From the NCBI RefSeq assembly GCF_009856865.1, contig NZ_WVUD01000009.1, positions 1 through 64,000 on the forward strand: a DNA stretch of 64,000 bases, read 5' to 3'. Each line of letters begins with the position of its first letter. Within the stretch, counting starts at the first letter, position 1. The DNA comes from Solidesulfovibrio aerotolerans (GTDB lineage Bacteria; Desulfobacterota; Desulfovibrionia; Desulfovibrionales; Desulfovibrionaceae). Below, piece after piece: positions 16,492 to 25,980 of this stretch. The notes beneath the pieces are model-generated. The model had not been told where the DNA came from and did not search any database. It was given only the letters and a program-made list of their open reading frames with translations. The position numbers and the translations under genes were made by a program.

Positions 16492-17592
16492 ATGTCCGAC
16501 AGTTTTGCTTTCGTCCCCCTGCTGCTCGACTGGTTTGCCACGAGCCGCCGCGATCTGCCCTGGCGGCGCGATTACGATCCCTACGCTGTCTGGGTGTCGG
16601 AAATCATGGCCCAGCAAACGCAAATGGACCGGGTGGTTCCCTATTTCACCCGTTTCATGGCCCGCTTCCCCACTCTGGCCGCCTTGGCCGCCGCCGAGGA
16701 GGACGCCGTCCTCAAGGCCTGGGAGGGGCTGGGCTACTACAGCCGGGCCAGAAATCTCCTGGCCGCCGCCCGCAAAATCGCCGCGCAACATGGCGGCCAC
16801 CTGCCGGCCGATTACGAGGCCATTCGCGCCCTGCCCGGCATCGGCGACTACACGGCCGGGGCCGTGGCCAGCATCGCGTTTCGCCAGGATACCGTGGCCG
16901 TGGACGCCAACGTCATGCGGGTGCTTGCCCGGGTGTGCGACATCGACGCGCCGGTCAAGGAACCGGCCGGCAAGGCCCGGGTGGTGGCGCTTGCCCGGGA
17001 GCTTTTGCCACCCGGCCGAGCCAGGGACTACAATCAGGCCCTTATGGAACTGGGGGCGCTTTTGTGCCGCCCGAAAAATCCCGATTGTCCCGGCTGTCCC
17101 GTGGCGGCTGTCTGTCAGGCCAGGCATCTCGACATTGTGGCCGACCGGCCGGTTCTCAGCAAAACCCCGGACATAACGCCCCTGCTGGTGGCCACCGGAG
17201 TGCTGGTCCATGCCGGCAAGGTGTTTATTCAAAAGCGTCTGCCCAAGGGGGCCTGGGCCAATATGTGGGAGTTTCCGGGCGGGCGCATCGAAGACGGCGA
17301 AACCGCCCAAGCGGCCATTGTGCGGGAATTTGCCGAGGAGACCGCCTTTACCGTGGACGTTGCGGCCAAGCTGGCCGTCATCCGCCACGGCTACACCACC
17401 TACCGGGTGACGCTGCACTGCCATTTGCTGCGTCTGGCCGGCAGCTACGATCCTTCCATTCTCCCGGCTCCAGAGCTGACCGCTGCCCAGGAAAGCCTGT
17501 GGGTCGCGCCCGGGGAACTGGCAAACTATGCATTTCCGGCCGGCCACCGCAAACTCATCGACCAGCTCGCCGGCAGTTTGTGGTCTCTTTAA
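16492..17592 (+). CDS. mutY: A/G-specific adenine glycosylase MutY
   Basis: 366-residue base-excision repair enzyme that removes adenine opposite 8-oxoguanine. It has the helix-hairpin-helix segment LPGIGDYTAGAVASIAF, the catalytic aspartate in VDANVMRVLAR, MAQQTQMDRV near the N-terminus, and the [4Fe-4S] ligands CX6CX2CX5C in CRPKNPDCPGCPVAAVC. A C-terminal Nudix-like domain recognises 8-oxoG and contains GRIEDGETAQAAIVREFAEE, an unusually complete Nudix box for MutY. The ATG at 16492 has GAGG 5 bases upstream; GTG at 16486 is less likely. Divergent from the large membrane protein. Confidence 0.93.
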   Translation: MSDSFAFVPLLLDWFATSRRDLPWRRDYDPYAVWVSEIMAQQTQMDRVVPYFTRFMARFPTLAALAAAEEDAVLKAWEGLGYYSRARNLLAAARKIAAQHGGHLPADYEAIRALPGIGDYTAGAVASIAFRQDTVAVDANVMRVLARVCDIDAPVKEPAGKARVVALARELLPPGRARDYNQALMELGALLCRPKNPDCPGCPVAAVCQARHLDIVADRPVLSKTPDITPLLVATGVLVHAGKVFIQKRLPKGAWANMWEFPGGRIEDGETAQAAIVREFAEETAFTVDVAAKLAVIRHGYTTYRVTLHCHLLRLAGSYDPSILPAPELTAAQESLWVAPGELANYAFPAGHRKLIDQLAGSLWSL

Positions 17593-17682
17593 GGCAAGGG
17601 AGTTGCATTTTCCCTTTGTTGCGTCTTGACGCCGGGGCAAAGCCTTGCCATGACCCCAAAACACCTGTCACCCGGGAGCTTC

Positions 17683-18894
17683 ATGAGCGATTCATTACAT
17701 ACTTTGCGGATAGCCAACGACGACAAGGCCGCCTCCGGCGGCCCGCGCCGCCGGAGGCGCCGCTGGCCCTGGATTCTGGCCGTCCTGATCCTTTTGGCCG
17801 GGGCCGGCTGGTTTTTTGCGCCGCGCAGCTTTGTGGTCCAAGCGGCCACCGTCTCGCTGGCCTATCCCTCGCGCACCATTACGACCCTGACCGCCAGCGG
17901 CTACATCGTGGCCCAGCGCAAGGCGGCCCTGGCCACCAAGGCCACGGCCCAGCTCGTCTGGCTGGGCGTCGAGGAAGGCAGCCGGGTTAAAAAAGGCGAC
18001 ATTCTGGCACGCCTGGAAAGCGCTGATGTGGAAGCGAGCCGCAAGCTGGCCGTCAACGAGCAAACCGCCGCCCGGTTCCAGATCGCAGCGGCCGAGGCCG
18101 AACTGGCCGATGCCAAGCTGCTCCATGCCCGCATGAAAAAACTGACCGCCGGCAACTACGTGGCCCGCTCCGACTTCGACACGGCCCAGGCCCGTCTGGA
18201 TAAGGCCGAAGCCGCCCTGTCCCAGGCCAAGGCCACCCTGGCCGCCCGCAACGAAAGCCTGCACAGAGCCGAGGCCGAGCGCGGCTACACCAACCTCGAA
18301 GCCCCCTTCGATGCCGTGGTCCTGACCAAAAACGCCGACATCGGCGACATTATTTCGCCCTTTGGCGCCTCCTCCACCTCCAAGGCCGCCGTGGTCACCA
18401 TCGCCGACATGGGCTCGCTGGCCGCCGAAGTGGACGTATCCGAATCGAGCATCGAAAAAGTCGCCGTGGGCCAGCCCTGCGAGATCATCCTCGACGCCAT
18501 CCCCGGCGAACGCTTCCCGGGCGCGGTCCATATGATCGTGCCCACGGCGGATCGCACCAAGGCAACCGTGCTGGTCAAGGTGCGCTTTACGACGCTGGAC
18601 CCCCGGGTGCTGCCGGAAATGAGCGCAAAAGTGGCCTTCCTGTCCCGCCCCCTGGCCGCTTCCGAGACCACGCCCCGGGTGGCGGTGCCGGCCTCGGCCG
18701 TGACCAACCGCGACGGTGGCGACGCGGTCTTTGTCCTAAAAGACGGCAAGGCCGTGCTCGTGCCCGTAACCCTGGGGGAAACCCTTGGCGACATGCGGGC
18801 CGCTTCGGCCGGCCTGGACGTGGGCCAAAAGGTCATCGTCTCGCCCCCGGCTACGCTGCAAAACGGCGACGCCGTGGCCCTGGCCGAAGGCTAG
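17683..18894 (+). CDS. Periplasmic adaptor subunit of a MacA-type export system
   Basis: 403-residue membrane fusion protein of the HlyD/MacA class. A short basic cytoplasmic start with RRRRRRWPWILAVLILLAG is followed by one membrane helix, a biotinyl-lipoyl-like domain (VAQRKAALATKATAQLVWLGVEEGSRVKKGD), a long coiled-coil hairpin (about residues 120-220), the second lipoyl half (YTNLEAPFDAVVLT) and a beta-barrel domain. GGGAGC precedes the ATG. It is followed after 3 bases by the ATPase gene and then two permease genes, forming a complete export operon. Substrate unknown; lipid, peptide or drug export are all possible. Confidence 0.85.
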   Translation: MSDSLHTLRIANDDKAASGGPRRRRRRWPWILAVLILLAGAGWFFAPRSFVVQAATVSLAYPSRTITTLTASGYIVAQRKAALATKATAQLVWLGVEEGSRVKKGDILARLESADVEASRKLAVNEQTAARFQIAAAEAELADAKLLHARMKKLTAGNYVARSDFDTAQARLDKAEAALSQAKATLAARNESLHRAEAERGYTNLEAPFDAVVLTKNADIGDIISPFGASSTSKAAVVTIADMGSLAAEVDVSESSIEKVAVGQPCEIILDAIPGERFPGAVHMIVPTADRTKATVLVKVRFTTLDPRVLPEMSAKVAFLSRPLAASETTPRVAVPASAVTNRDGGDAVFVLKDGKAVLVPVTLGETLGDMRAASAGLDVGQKVIVSPPATLQNGDAVALAEG

Positions 18895-18897
18895 CGG

Positions 18898-19581
18898 ATG
18901 GAGACGCCGCTTATTGCCATTTCCCACCTGTCCAAAGCCTACCGGCGCGGCGATCAGGTGATCCCGGTTTTAACCGACATCACCTTTGATATCGCTGCCG
19001 GGGAATTTCTGGCCCTTATCGGCCCGTCCGGGTCCGGCAAATCCACCCTGCTCAACTGCCTCGCCGGCATCGATAACGTGGACTCGGGCAGCATCGTCGT
19101 TGCCGGCACAGACATCGCCACAATGACCGAAAGCGAACTGGCCACCTGGCGCAGCCGGCATGTGGGCTTTATTTTCCAGTTTTACAATTTGATCCCGGTG
19201 CTCTCCGCCTTGGAAAACGTGGAGCTGCCGCTGCTTTTGACCACGCTTTCGGCCGGGCAGCGGCGCGAGCACGCCCTGGCCGCCCTTTCCGCCGTGGGCC
19301 TGTCCGATCGCACCGACCACAAGCCCTCCCAGCTCTCCGGCGGCCAGCAGCAGCGCGTGGCCATTGCCCGGGCCATCGTCACCGACCCGGATATTATTGT
19401 GGCCGATGAACCCACCGGCGACCTGGACCGGCAGTCTGCCGCCGACATCATGGCCCTTTTGGGCCGGCTCAATGGCGAACTTGGCAAGACCATCGTCATG
19501 GTCACCCACGACCAGCGGGCCGCCGAGGCCGCCCACCTCGTGCGCGAACTCAACAAGGGCGAACTGCGTGCTGCTCCTTAG
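18898..19581 (+). CDS. ABC transporter ATP-binding protein (MacB/LolD class)
   Basis: 227-residue nucleotide-binding subunit. Walker A is GPSGSGKST (about residues 41-49), the signature [14 protein letters not shown], Walker [13 protein letters not shown] and H-loop [34 protein letters not shown] is typical of the FtsE/LolD/MacB branch. The ATP hydrolysis drives the two adjoining FtsX-like permeases. The start is 3 bases after the adaptor stop, and the end overlaps the next gene by 14 bases. Confidence 0.92.
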   Translation: METPLIAISHLSKAYRRGDQVIPVLTDITFDIAAGEFLALIGPSGSGKSTLLNCLAGIDNVDSGSIVVAGTDIATMTESELATWRSRHVGFIFQFYNLIPVLSALENVELPLLLTTLSAGQRREHALAALSAVGLSDRTDHKPSQLSGGQQQRVAIARAIVTDPDIIVADEPTGDLDRQSAADIMALLGRLNGELGKTIVMVTHDQRAAEAAHLVRELNKGELRAAP

Positions 19582-20725
19582 GCTTATCCTTAAAAACGCC
19601 TTTCGCCACCGCCTGCGTTCGGTCTTAACCATCGTCGGCATCACCGTGGCCCTGCTCGCGTTCGGTCTATTGCGCACGGTCCTCGACGCCTGGCACGCCG
19701 GGGTGGAGGCCTCCTCGGCCAACCGGCTGGTCACCCGCAACGCGGTTTCGCTCACCCAACCCCTGCCCTACGCCTACAAAGGCCGCATCCGGCAAGTGAC
19801 CGGCGTGGACATTGTGGCCGCCGGCAGTTGGTTTGGCGGCGTCTATCTGGATGAAAAAAACTTCTTCGCCAACTTTGCCATCGAGGCCGACGATTTTTTC
19901 CGGCTCTACCCGGAACTGCTCGTCAGCCCCGAGGAGCAAAAGGCCTTTATAAGCGATCGCAAAGGGGCGGTCATCGGGCGCAAGCTGGCGGATCGGTTTC
20001 ATTGGCGCACGGGCGACACCGTCACCCTTCGCGGCACCATTTACCCCGGCCAATGGCCAATGACCATCCGGGCCATCTATAATGGTGCCCGCCCGGACAC
20101 CGACGAGACCGTCCTGTACCTCCACTGGAGCTATCTCGACGAAACCATGAAAAAACGCGCCCCGGACCGGGCCGGACAAGCCGGATTTTTCATGGTCGGC
20201 ATCCACGACGCCACCCGGGCAGCGGAAATTTCCAAGGACATCGACGCGCCGTTCGTCAATTCCCAGGCCGAGACGCTGACCGAAACCGAACGCGCCTTCC
20301 AGCTCGGCTTCGTGTCCATGAGCGAGGCCATCCTTTTGGCCATTACAGCCGTCTCCTACGTGGTCATCCTGATCATTCTGGCCGTTGCCGCCAACACCAT
20401 GGCCATGTCGGCCCGGGAGCGGCTGGGGGAATTCGCCGTCTTAAAAACCCTGGGCTTTCGGGGGCCAACCCTGGCCGGCATGCTCCTGGCCGAGTCGCTC
20501 ATCCTGTCGCTGACCGGCGCGGCCGTGGCCATGGCCCTGCTGCCGCCCCTGGCCAACGGCTTTGCCACCGGGCTGGCCCAGTATTTCCCCATCTTTATTG
20601 TCTCGCGCCAGACCGTGGCTATTGGGTTCGGCTTCGGCGTCATGGTTGGCGTCCTGGCCGCCGTCATCCCGGCCCAGCGCATTGCTGCGGTGCGCATCGC
20701 CGACGCCTTTCGGAGGATCGGCTGA
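19568..20725 (+). CDS. FtsX-like ABC permease 1
   Basis: 385-residue permease with the MacB/FtsX layout: one N-terminal helix ([19 protein letters not shown]), a ~220-residue periplasmic domain, then three C-terminal helices. The last of these carry [23 protein letters not shown], the standard FtsX-domain coupling motif, and end in [18 protein letters not shown]. The GTG at 19568 is chosen because it is the first start before the conserved [13 protein letters not shown] and overlaps the ATPase gene end, implying coupled translation. Ends in TGATG with the next gene. Confidence 0.85.
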   Translation: MLLLRLILKNAFRHRLRSVLTIVGITVALLAFGLLRTVLDAWHAGVEASSANRLVTRNAVSLTQPLPYAYKGRIRQVTGVDIVAAGSWFGGVYLDEKNFFANFAIEADDFFRLYPELLVSPEEQKAFISDRKGAVIGRKLADRFHWRTGDTVTLRGTIYPGQWPMTIRAIYNGARPDTDETVLYLHWSYLDETMKKRAPDRAGQAGFFMVGIHDATRAAEISKDIDAPFVNSQAETLTETERAFQLGFVSMSEAILLAITAVSYVVILIILAVAANTMAMSARERLGEFAVLKTLGFRGPTLAGMLLAESLILSLTGAAVAMALLPPLANGFATGLAQYFPIFIVSRQTVAIGFGFGVMVGVLAAVIPAQRIAAVRIADAFRRIG

Positions 20726-21891
20726 TGGCCGTCCCCCTGTCCTATTCCTGGCGCAATCTCAAAACCCGGCGGCTGACCACAGCACTCACCGCCGGCGGCA
20801 TGGGGCTGGTCGTCTTTGTCTTTACGGCAACACTCATGTTGGCCGAGGGCCTGCGCCAAACGCTGGTTTCCACCGGCTCGCCCGGCAACGCCATCGTGCT
20901 GCGCAAAGGCTCGGAAACCGAGGTGCAAAGCGGCATCGAACGCGTGGCTGCCTCAGCCATGACCACACGGCCCGAAATCGCCGTCGGAGGCGACGGCCAG
21001 AGCCTGGCCACCCGGGAATCGGTGGTGCTGATCGGCCTGACCAAAAAATCCACCGGCAAGGCCTCCAACGTGGTCATCCGGGGAACCCAGCCGGCATCCC
21101 TGGCCCTGCGGCCGCAAGTGCGTCTGCTGTCCGGCCGCCTGCCCCAGCCGGGAACGCCGGAAATCATGGTGGGCAAAGCCGTGGCCAAGGGTTTTGTGGG
21201 AGCGCAAATCGGACAGCACCTGCGCTTTGGCAAGCGGGAATGGCCCATCGTCGGTATTTTCGACGCCGGTGCCACCGGCTTTACCTCGGAGATCTGGGGC
21301 GACGCCAACCAGCTCATGCCGGCATTCGGGCGCAACGCCTATTCCATTGTGCTGGTCGGTTTGCGCGAACCCGGCCTTTTTGAGGCCTACAAGGAAGCCA
21401 TCGAAGCCGACCCCAGGCTGCAGGCCGAAGTCTGGCGGGAAACACGCTACTACGAAAAACAATCGGATATGATGCGCAAGTTTTTAACCGTCCTCGGCGT
21501 GTCCCTGACCTTGATCTTTTCCCTTGGGGCCATGATCGGGGCTATGATCACCATGTATTCCTCGGTGGCCGGACGGGTGGCCGAGATCGGAACGCTGCGC
21601 GCCATCGGCTTTACGCGCGGGGCCATCCTGACCGCCTTCCTCCTGGAATCGACCCTGCTGGGGCTTCTCGGCGGCCTGGCCGGGGTAGGGCTGGCGGCGG
21701 GACTGTCGTTTGTGACCTTTTCCACCACCAATTTTCAGACCTTTTCCGAGCTGTCGTTTCAGTTCGCGCTGACCTCCTGGATCATCGGCCTGTCACTGGG
21801 CTTTTCCGTCTTTATGGGCGTGGTCGGCGGCTTCCTGCCCGCCGTGCGGGCAGCGCGCATGAACATCGTCGAGGCCTTGCGCGAAGCGTAG
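20725..21891 (+). CDS. FtsX-like ABC permease 2
   Basis: 388-residue paralogue of the preceding permease: N-terminal helix (TTALTAGGMGLVVFVFTATLM), periplasmic domain of about 220 residues, and three C-terminal helices with EIGTLRAIGFTRGAILTAFLLES and PAVRAARMNIVEALREA. GGAGG lies 8 bases before the ATG, which shares a base with the upstream stop. Two different permeases with one ATPase and one adaptor suggest a heterodimeric transporter rather than a MacB homodimer. Last gene of the operon; a repeat element begins 35 bases after the stop. Confidence 0.87.
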   Translation: MAVPLSYSWRNLKTRRLTTALTAGGMGLVVFVFTATLMLAEGLRQTLVSTGSPGNAIVLRKGSETEVQSGIERVAASAMTTRPEIAVGGDGQSLATRESVVLIGLTKKSTGKASNVVIRGTQPASLALRPQVRLLSGRLPQPGTPEIMVGKAVAKGFVGAQIGQHLRFGKREWPIVGIFDAGATGFTSEIWGDANQLMPAFGRNAYSIVLVGLREPGLFEAYKEAIEADPRLQAEVWRETRYYEKQSDMMRKFLTVLGVSLTLIFSLGAMIGAMITMYSSVAGRVAEIGTLRAIGFTRGAILTAFLLESTLLGLLGGLAGVGLAAGLSFVTFSTTNFQTFSELSFQFALTSWIIGLSLGFSVFMGVVGGFLPAVRAARMNIVEALREA

Positions 21892-21926
21892 AAAGAGAGG
21901 GAGAGAAAAAGAAGAAGATGAAGAGT

Positions 21927-22145
21927 GCCTCCGGCGGCCGGGGGCCTGAGGCCCCCGGACCCCCCACCGGGAAAAGTTTATCAAGGGGTTTTGGACGTTG
22001 GCTGACACACTGGCCGGCTACCGGCCTGGACAGGCAGCGTGTGTGCTTGACGGGAACCACCGTTGCTCCGGCGGCCATAACCCCTTAAAAAACTTCTTCC
22101 TTTCAGGGTGTCCGGGGGGGATGATCCCCCCCGGCCGCCGGAGGC
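21927..22145. repeat. Dispersed repeat copy 2 (B+, C, B-)
   Basis: 219-base element between the permease stop and the amtB stop. It begins with GCCTCCGGCGGCC and a B core variant (CCGGGGGCCTGAGGCCCCCGG), has module C at 22051-22069, and ends with an inverted B core at about 22112-22134 and GGCCGCCGGAGGC. GA-rich and CT-rich tracts lie just outside each end. The convergent position suggests a shared 3'-end role. Confidence 0.85.
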
Positions 22146-22176
22146 TCTTCTGCCTTCTCTTCTCTCTCGCCCCCAG

Positions 22177-23400
22177 TTATTCGCCGTAGGCGGCTTCGGT
22201 GTGTTCGGACAGATCCAGGCCGATGGTTTCGGCTTGCGGCGTCATACGCAGGCCCATGGCCGCTTTGACCGCCGCCAGGAGAAGCCAGCTGCCGGCGAAA
22301 GCGAAGACGCCGACCACGGCGATGGCCAAGAGCTGGATGCCGAGTTGGCCCGGATTGCCGGCCATAAGTCCGTCGGCCCCGGCCGGGTTTATGACCTTGC
22401 TGGCGAAAACGCCGACCAGGATCGAGCCTAACACGCCGCCCACGCCATGGATGCCGACGACGTCCAGGCTGTCGTCAAAACGCAGCCGCGCTTTGAGCAG
22501 CACCGCCCCGTAGCAGATCAATCCTGCCAGAAGGCCGATGGTCACGGCCGAAGCCGGCGAGACAAAGCCCGCCCCCGGGGTGATGGTGGCAAGGCCCGCC
22601 ACCGCGCCCGAGGCCGCGCCGAGAGTCGTTGGCTTGCCGCGATGCCACCATTCGACCCCGCACCACATGGCCATGCCGGCCATGCCGCCGATATGGGTGG
22701 CGGCAAAGGCTCCGGCGGCCACGCCGTCGGCGGCCAGGGCGCTGCCGGCATTAAAGCCGAACCAGCCAAACCACAAAAGGCCCGTGCCAAGCAAGGTCAT
22801 GGGCAGATTATGCGGCACGATCTGGTGCTTGCCGTGGTCCTTGCGCGGGCCGGTGAGCATGACCGCCGCCAGAGCCGCCGCGCCGCAGGTCAGATGGACC
22901 ACGATGCCGCCGGCGAAATCCAGCACGCCCATGGCCTTGAGCCAGCCGCCGTTGCCCCAGACCCAGTGGCAGACCGGATTATAAATTAGGATGGTCCAGG
23001 CCAGGGAGAAAATCAGAAACGGCCCGAAGCGCATGCGCTCGGCCACGGCTCCGGTAATGAGCGCCGGGGTGATGGCCGCGAACATGCACTGGTACATGGC
23101 AAAGGCGATGTGCGGCACCGTCGGAGCGTAGTCGGCATTGGGCGCGGTCCCGACGCCGGCCAGGCCGGCCCAGGCGAGCGAACCTATCCAACCGCCCAGA
23201 TCCGGGCCAAAGGACATGGAATAGCCGAGATAAATCCACTCGAAGGTGACCAGGGAAATGAGGATAAAGCTTTGCATGATGGTGCCGAGCACGTTTTTCT
23301 TGCGCACCATGCCGCCGTAAAAAAGGGCCAGTCCCGGAATCATGAGCAGCACCAGGGCCGCACTTATAAGGACAAAGGCCGTGTCGCCGCTCTGCAGCAT
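22177..23400 (-). CDS. amtB: Ammonium transporter Amt family
   Basis: 407-residue channel-type ammonium transporter with about eleven membrane helices. Family landmarks include DTAFVLISAALVLLMIPGLALFYGGMVRKKNVL at the start (pore-entry phenylalanine and signature), VPHNLPMTLLGTGLLWFGWFGFNAG with the first pore histidine region, and GIHGVGGVLGSILVGVFA with the second pore histidine. GGAGGGG lies 6 bases before the ATG at 23400; a longer frame upstream is not conserved. No glnK/glnB gene adjoins it, so its PII regulator lies elsewhere. Confidence 0.94.
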   Translation of the reverse strand: MLQSGDTAFVLISAALVLLMIPGLALFYGGMVRKKNVLGTIMQSFILISLVTFEWIYLGYSMSFGPDLGGWIGSLAWAGLAGVGTAPNADYAPTVPHIAFAMYQCMFAAITPALITGAVAERMRFGPFLIFSLAWTILIYNPVCHWVWGNGGWLKAMGVLDFAGGIVVHLTCGAAALAAVMLTGPRKDHGKHQIVPHNLPMTLLGTGLLWFGWFGFNAGSALAADGVAAGAFAATHIGGMAGMAMWCGVEWWHRGKPTTLGAASGAVAGLATITPGAGFVSPASAVTIGLLAGLICYGAVLLKARLRFDDSLDVVGIHGVGGVLGSILVGVFASKVINPAGADGLMAGNPGQLGIQLLAIAVVGVFAFAGSWLLLAAVKAAMGLRMTPQAETIGLDLSEHTEAAYGE

Positions 23401-24027
23401 ATCGCCCCTCCAAAAAAGTTTGGCGGGCACTAACACGGGAATGGGGCCTGGGCAAATGAACGGTATTGTAAATTTGACCGCTCTTTGTACCGCCTGTCGT
23501 CCGACACCGGCCGTCCTGCCGGGGTGAGCATCCCCACTGCCCTCGATGGGCCGCCCTACCGGAGGTGCCGCGTAAGCCCGGACGGATGCGGGCTACAATC
23601 CCCCCGCCGGGGTGCCTGACAGTTTCGTGGACAGCGGCCCAGGCTGACCACGAGCGGCAGAGAGAACGGTCCTTGCGTGGCATTCGCCGGGTTGGCTGCG
23701 GCCAAAAACCTTTCAAGTTTGTAATTTTTCTCAGCCGAATCCGGCCCGACAACCGTAGACAGCGGGTGCCGGACAGGCTCGGGGTGAAAAACCGGCCGCA
23801 TAGCATCGGGCTGCCCGGCCCGCCCCAAGCCTGTAGGGGGTAGGTCAGGGCAATTTGCCCAAAAATGGAAAATATGCGCTGTATGCCGCAACCGCCCAAA
23901 GCCGCTGTGCATCGGAAAACGCCATAGCCACTTGAAATTCTGCAAAAAAGAGGTGGTGGACCCAACTCCGGCCCCCAACTCCGGAATATCGGCTGGCCAA
24001 GCTGCAACGCACTCCCCGCCGCCCCAG
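23401..24027. other. Long intergenic region, unassigned, possibly structured
   Basis: About 630 bases between the amtB start and the pyr terminator. Small open frames here give no recognisable protein. Several local inverted repeats are visible, for example CCGGCCGTCCTGCCGG-type pairing around 23508-23523 and GTAAGCCCG/CGGGCTAC around 23573-23597. I checked by eye for RNase P, tmRNA, SRP and cobalamin-riboswitch consensus blocks and found none. The part nearest 23400 must hold the amtB promoter, but no clear sigma-54 or sigma-70 site was seen. Confidence 0.4.
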
Positions 24028-24072
24028 GCTTAAAATCGAAAGGGCGGCGGGGCTAACCAGCCCCGCCGCCCT
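24028..24072 (-). terminator. Intrinsic terminator of the pyrKD unit
   Basis: AGGGCGGCGGGGCT (24041-24054) and AGCCCCGCCGCCCT (24059-24072) form a perfect 14-bp stem with a 4-base loop. Read on the minus strand it is followed by TTTCGATTTTAAG, placing a T-rich tail after the stem, 29 bases beyond the pyrD stop. Confidence 0.8.
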
Positions 24073-24100
24073 GAAAAGCGGTCCCAAAAGCGCCGCCCGG

Positions 24101-25021
24101 CTAGCCGGCCAGCAGCGTGCCCCGGTACTCGTCCAGATCCTTGATTCCCAACTCGTCCATAAGCTGCGGCAACCGCTCGGCGATGCGAAAGGCCATGTCC
24201 GGGCGCATGAAATTGGCTGTGCCGATCTGCACCGCGTGCGCCCCGACCAGAATAAATTCCAGCACGTCCTCGGCCGAACTCACGCCGCCAACTCCTATGA
24301 CCGGGGCCGAGACCGCCTGACAGACCTGCCAGACGCAGCGCAGGGCCACGGGCTTTATGGCCGGGCCGGACAGGCCGCCGATGACGTTGGCCAGACGCGG
24401 CTTTCGCGAGCGGATATCCACCGCCATGCCTGTCAGCGTATTGATGCAGGTCAGGACATCCGCCCCGCCCAGGACCGCCGCCCGGGCAATGCCCACGATG
24501 TCCGTGACGTTGGGCGAGAGCTTGACCCACACGGGTTTGTTTCCGGCGCGCTTTTTAACCGCCTCGGTGAGCTTCCCGGCCATGGCCGGGTCTTGTCCAA
24601 AGGCGATGCCGCCGGCCTTGACGTTGGGACAGGAAATATTGACCTCAAGGGCGGCCACGCCCTCTTCGGCTGCAAGGACGCCAGCCAGTTCGGCGAATTC
24701 ATCGGCGTCGCAGGCATAGAGGTTGGCGATAATGGGCGTGTCCTTAAACGGCAGGCGCGGCAGTTTGTCGCGTAAAAACGCCTCCACGCCGCAGTTTTGC
24801 AGCCCGATGGCGTTTAACATGCCGCACGGCGTCTCGGCGATGCGCGGCATGGCGTTGCCGGTGCGGGGCTTTAGCGACAGGCCCTTGACCACGATGCCGC
24901 CAAGCCTGCGCAAATCGCCGTAGGGGGCGAATTCCATGCCGTAGCCAAAGGTGCCCGAGGCGGTCATGACCGGATTTTTGGCGCGCATGCCCGGCAGGCG
25001 CACTGCGGTATCGGCGCTCAT
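24101..25021 (-). CDS. pyrD: Dihydroorotate dehydrogenase B, catalytic subunit
   Basis: 306-residue class 1B enzyme oxidising dihydroorotate to orotate in pyrimidine synthesis, a cytosolic FMN protein. It shows NPVMTASGTFGYG near the N-terminus, the catalytic cysteine in NISCPNVKAGG, KLSPNVTDI, and the FMN phosphate-binding motif GVGGVSSAEDVLEF. The class 1B cysteine base, and the PyrK partner immediately upstream, show that it passes electrons to NAD through PyrK. The start overlaps the pyrK stop by 4 bases (ATGA). Confidence 0.95.
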   Translation of the reverse strand: MSADTAVRLPGMRAKNPVMTASGTFGYGMEFAPYGDLRRLGGIVVKGLSLKPRTGNAMPRIAETPCGMLNAIGLQNCGVEAFLRDKLPRLPFKDTPIIANLYACDADEFAELAGVLAAEEGVAALEVNISCPNVKAGGIAFGQDPAMAGKLTEAVKKRAGNKPVWVKLSPNVTDIVGIARAAVLGGADVLTCINTLTGMAVDIRSRKPRLANVIGGLSGPAIKPVALRCVWQVCQAVSAPVIGVGGVSSAEDVLEFILVGAHAVQIGTANFMRPDMAFRIAERLPQLMDELGIKDLDEYRGTLLAG

Positions 25022-25812
25022 GCGTCCTCCGAAAGCGACAGTTCATCAACCCAAAATACCGGCCCCTCGGTGCAGGTCTGGACATACTGGCCCAGGGCGT
25101 TTTTTTCCACGCAGCCCAGACACCCGCCCACGCCGCAGGCCATGCGGTTTTCCAGCGACACCTGCGCCCGTGCGCCGTACCGCCGGGCCAGCCGGGCCAC
25201 GGTGAGCAGCAACGGCCGGGGGCCGCAGGCCAGAATCAACCCGCCGGCAAACTCGGCCACGGTCTTTTCCAGCCGCGAAATAAAGCGCGGCAGATCGTCC
25301 GGCGTCTTTTCCTCGAAGGCTTCGGCCCGCACCAGCTGGGACAGCTCGGCAAAAGGATAGCAGGACAGCGGCTGGCGATGCCCAAAGACCAGGGACAAAT
25401 TGCCCGGCGCGGGATGGGTGGCGGCGTATTCCATAAAGGGCGCGATGCCGACACCCCCGGCCAGCATGACCGTGGGCACAGCCGGTTCCAGGGCAAAGCC
25501 CTGGCCCAGCGGCCCCCAGACCGTCACCGGGTCGCCGGGTGCAAGCCGGCACAGGATATCCGTCCCCCGGCCGCAGGCCTGGATAAAAAGTGTCAGCCGA
25601 TCCGGGGTCAGCCGGCAGATGGAAAACGGACGCGGCCAGACCGGGTCCGAGCCGAAAGCGGCCGGCCGCACCATGACGAACTGTCCGGCCACGGCCGGGT
25701 CCAGGCCCGGGTTGTCCATCTCCAGATAATAGCAACCAAACTGTGCGCCCACCGGCCCGGCCGGAGTCACGGACAGGATGGTCAGGTCGCGGCATGCGCC
25801 GGAAATACCCAC
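25018..25812 (-). CDS. pyrK: Dihydroorotate dehydrogenase electron-transfer subunit
   Basis: 264-residue ferredoxin-reductase-like subunit that carries FAD and a [2Fe-2S] cluster and links PyrD to NAD. The FAD-binding motif is RPFSICRL, the NAD-domain motif MLAGGVGIAPF, and the C-terminal cluster cysteines appear in ACGVGGCLGCVEK plus a later C in YVQTCTEGPVF. It is the first gene of a two-gene unit with pyrD. The intergenic space to the divergent CNBD gene is about 170 bases. Confidence 0.93.
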   Translation of the reverse strand: MGISGACRDLTILSVTPAGPVGAQFGCYYLEMDNPGLDPAVAGQFVMVRPAAFGSDPVWPRPFSICRLTPDRLTLFIQACGRGTDILCRLAPGDPVTVWGPLGQGFALEPAVPTVMLAGGVGIAPFMEYAATHPAPGNLSLVFGHRQPLSCYPFAELSQLVRAEAFEEKTPDDLPRFISRLEKTVAEFAGGLILACGPRPLLLTVARLARRYGARAQVSLENRMACGVGGCLGCVEKNALGQYVQTCTEGPVFWVDELSLSEDA

Positions 25813-25980
25813 GATCCACCTCGTTTAAGCAGGATGCGGCCGTATACCGCCTTTGCCGTTTCTTGTAAAACGGCCCCACGCGCCCAAAGATGGCTCCAAA
25901 CGGCCACAGTCCTTGAATTCGGCCGGTCTTGGCCGTAGTGTGGACGCAACCGGCGCAGCGCCGCCACCACGAGGATGTGC

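Noticed and set aside
23401-24027. RNase P, tmRNA, SRP RNA, 6S RNA or cobalamin riboswitch
   Set aside because: None of the conserved sequence blocks of these RNAs could be found by eye on either strand.
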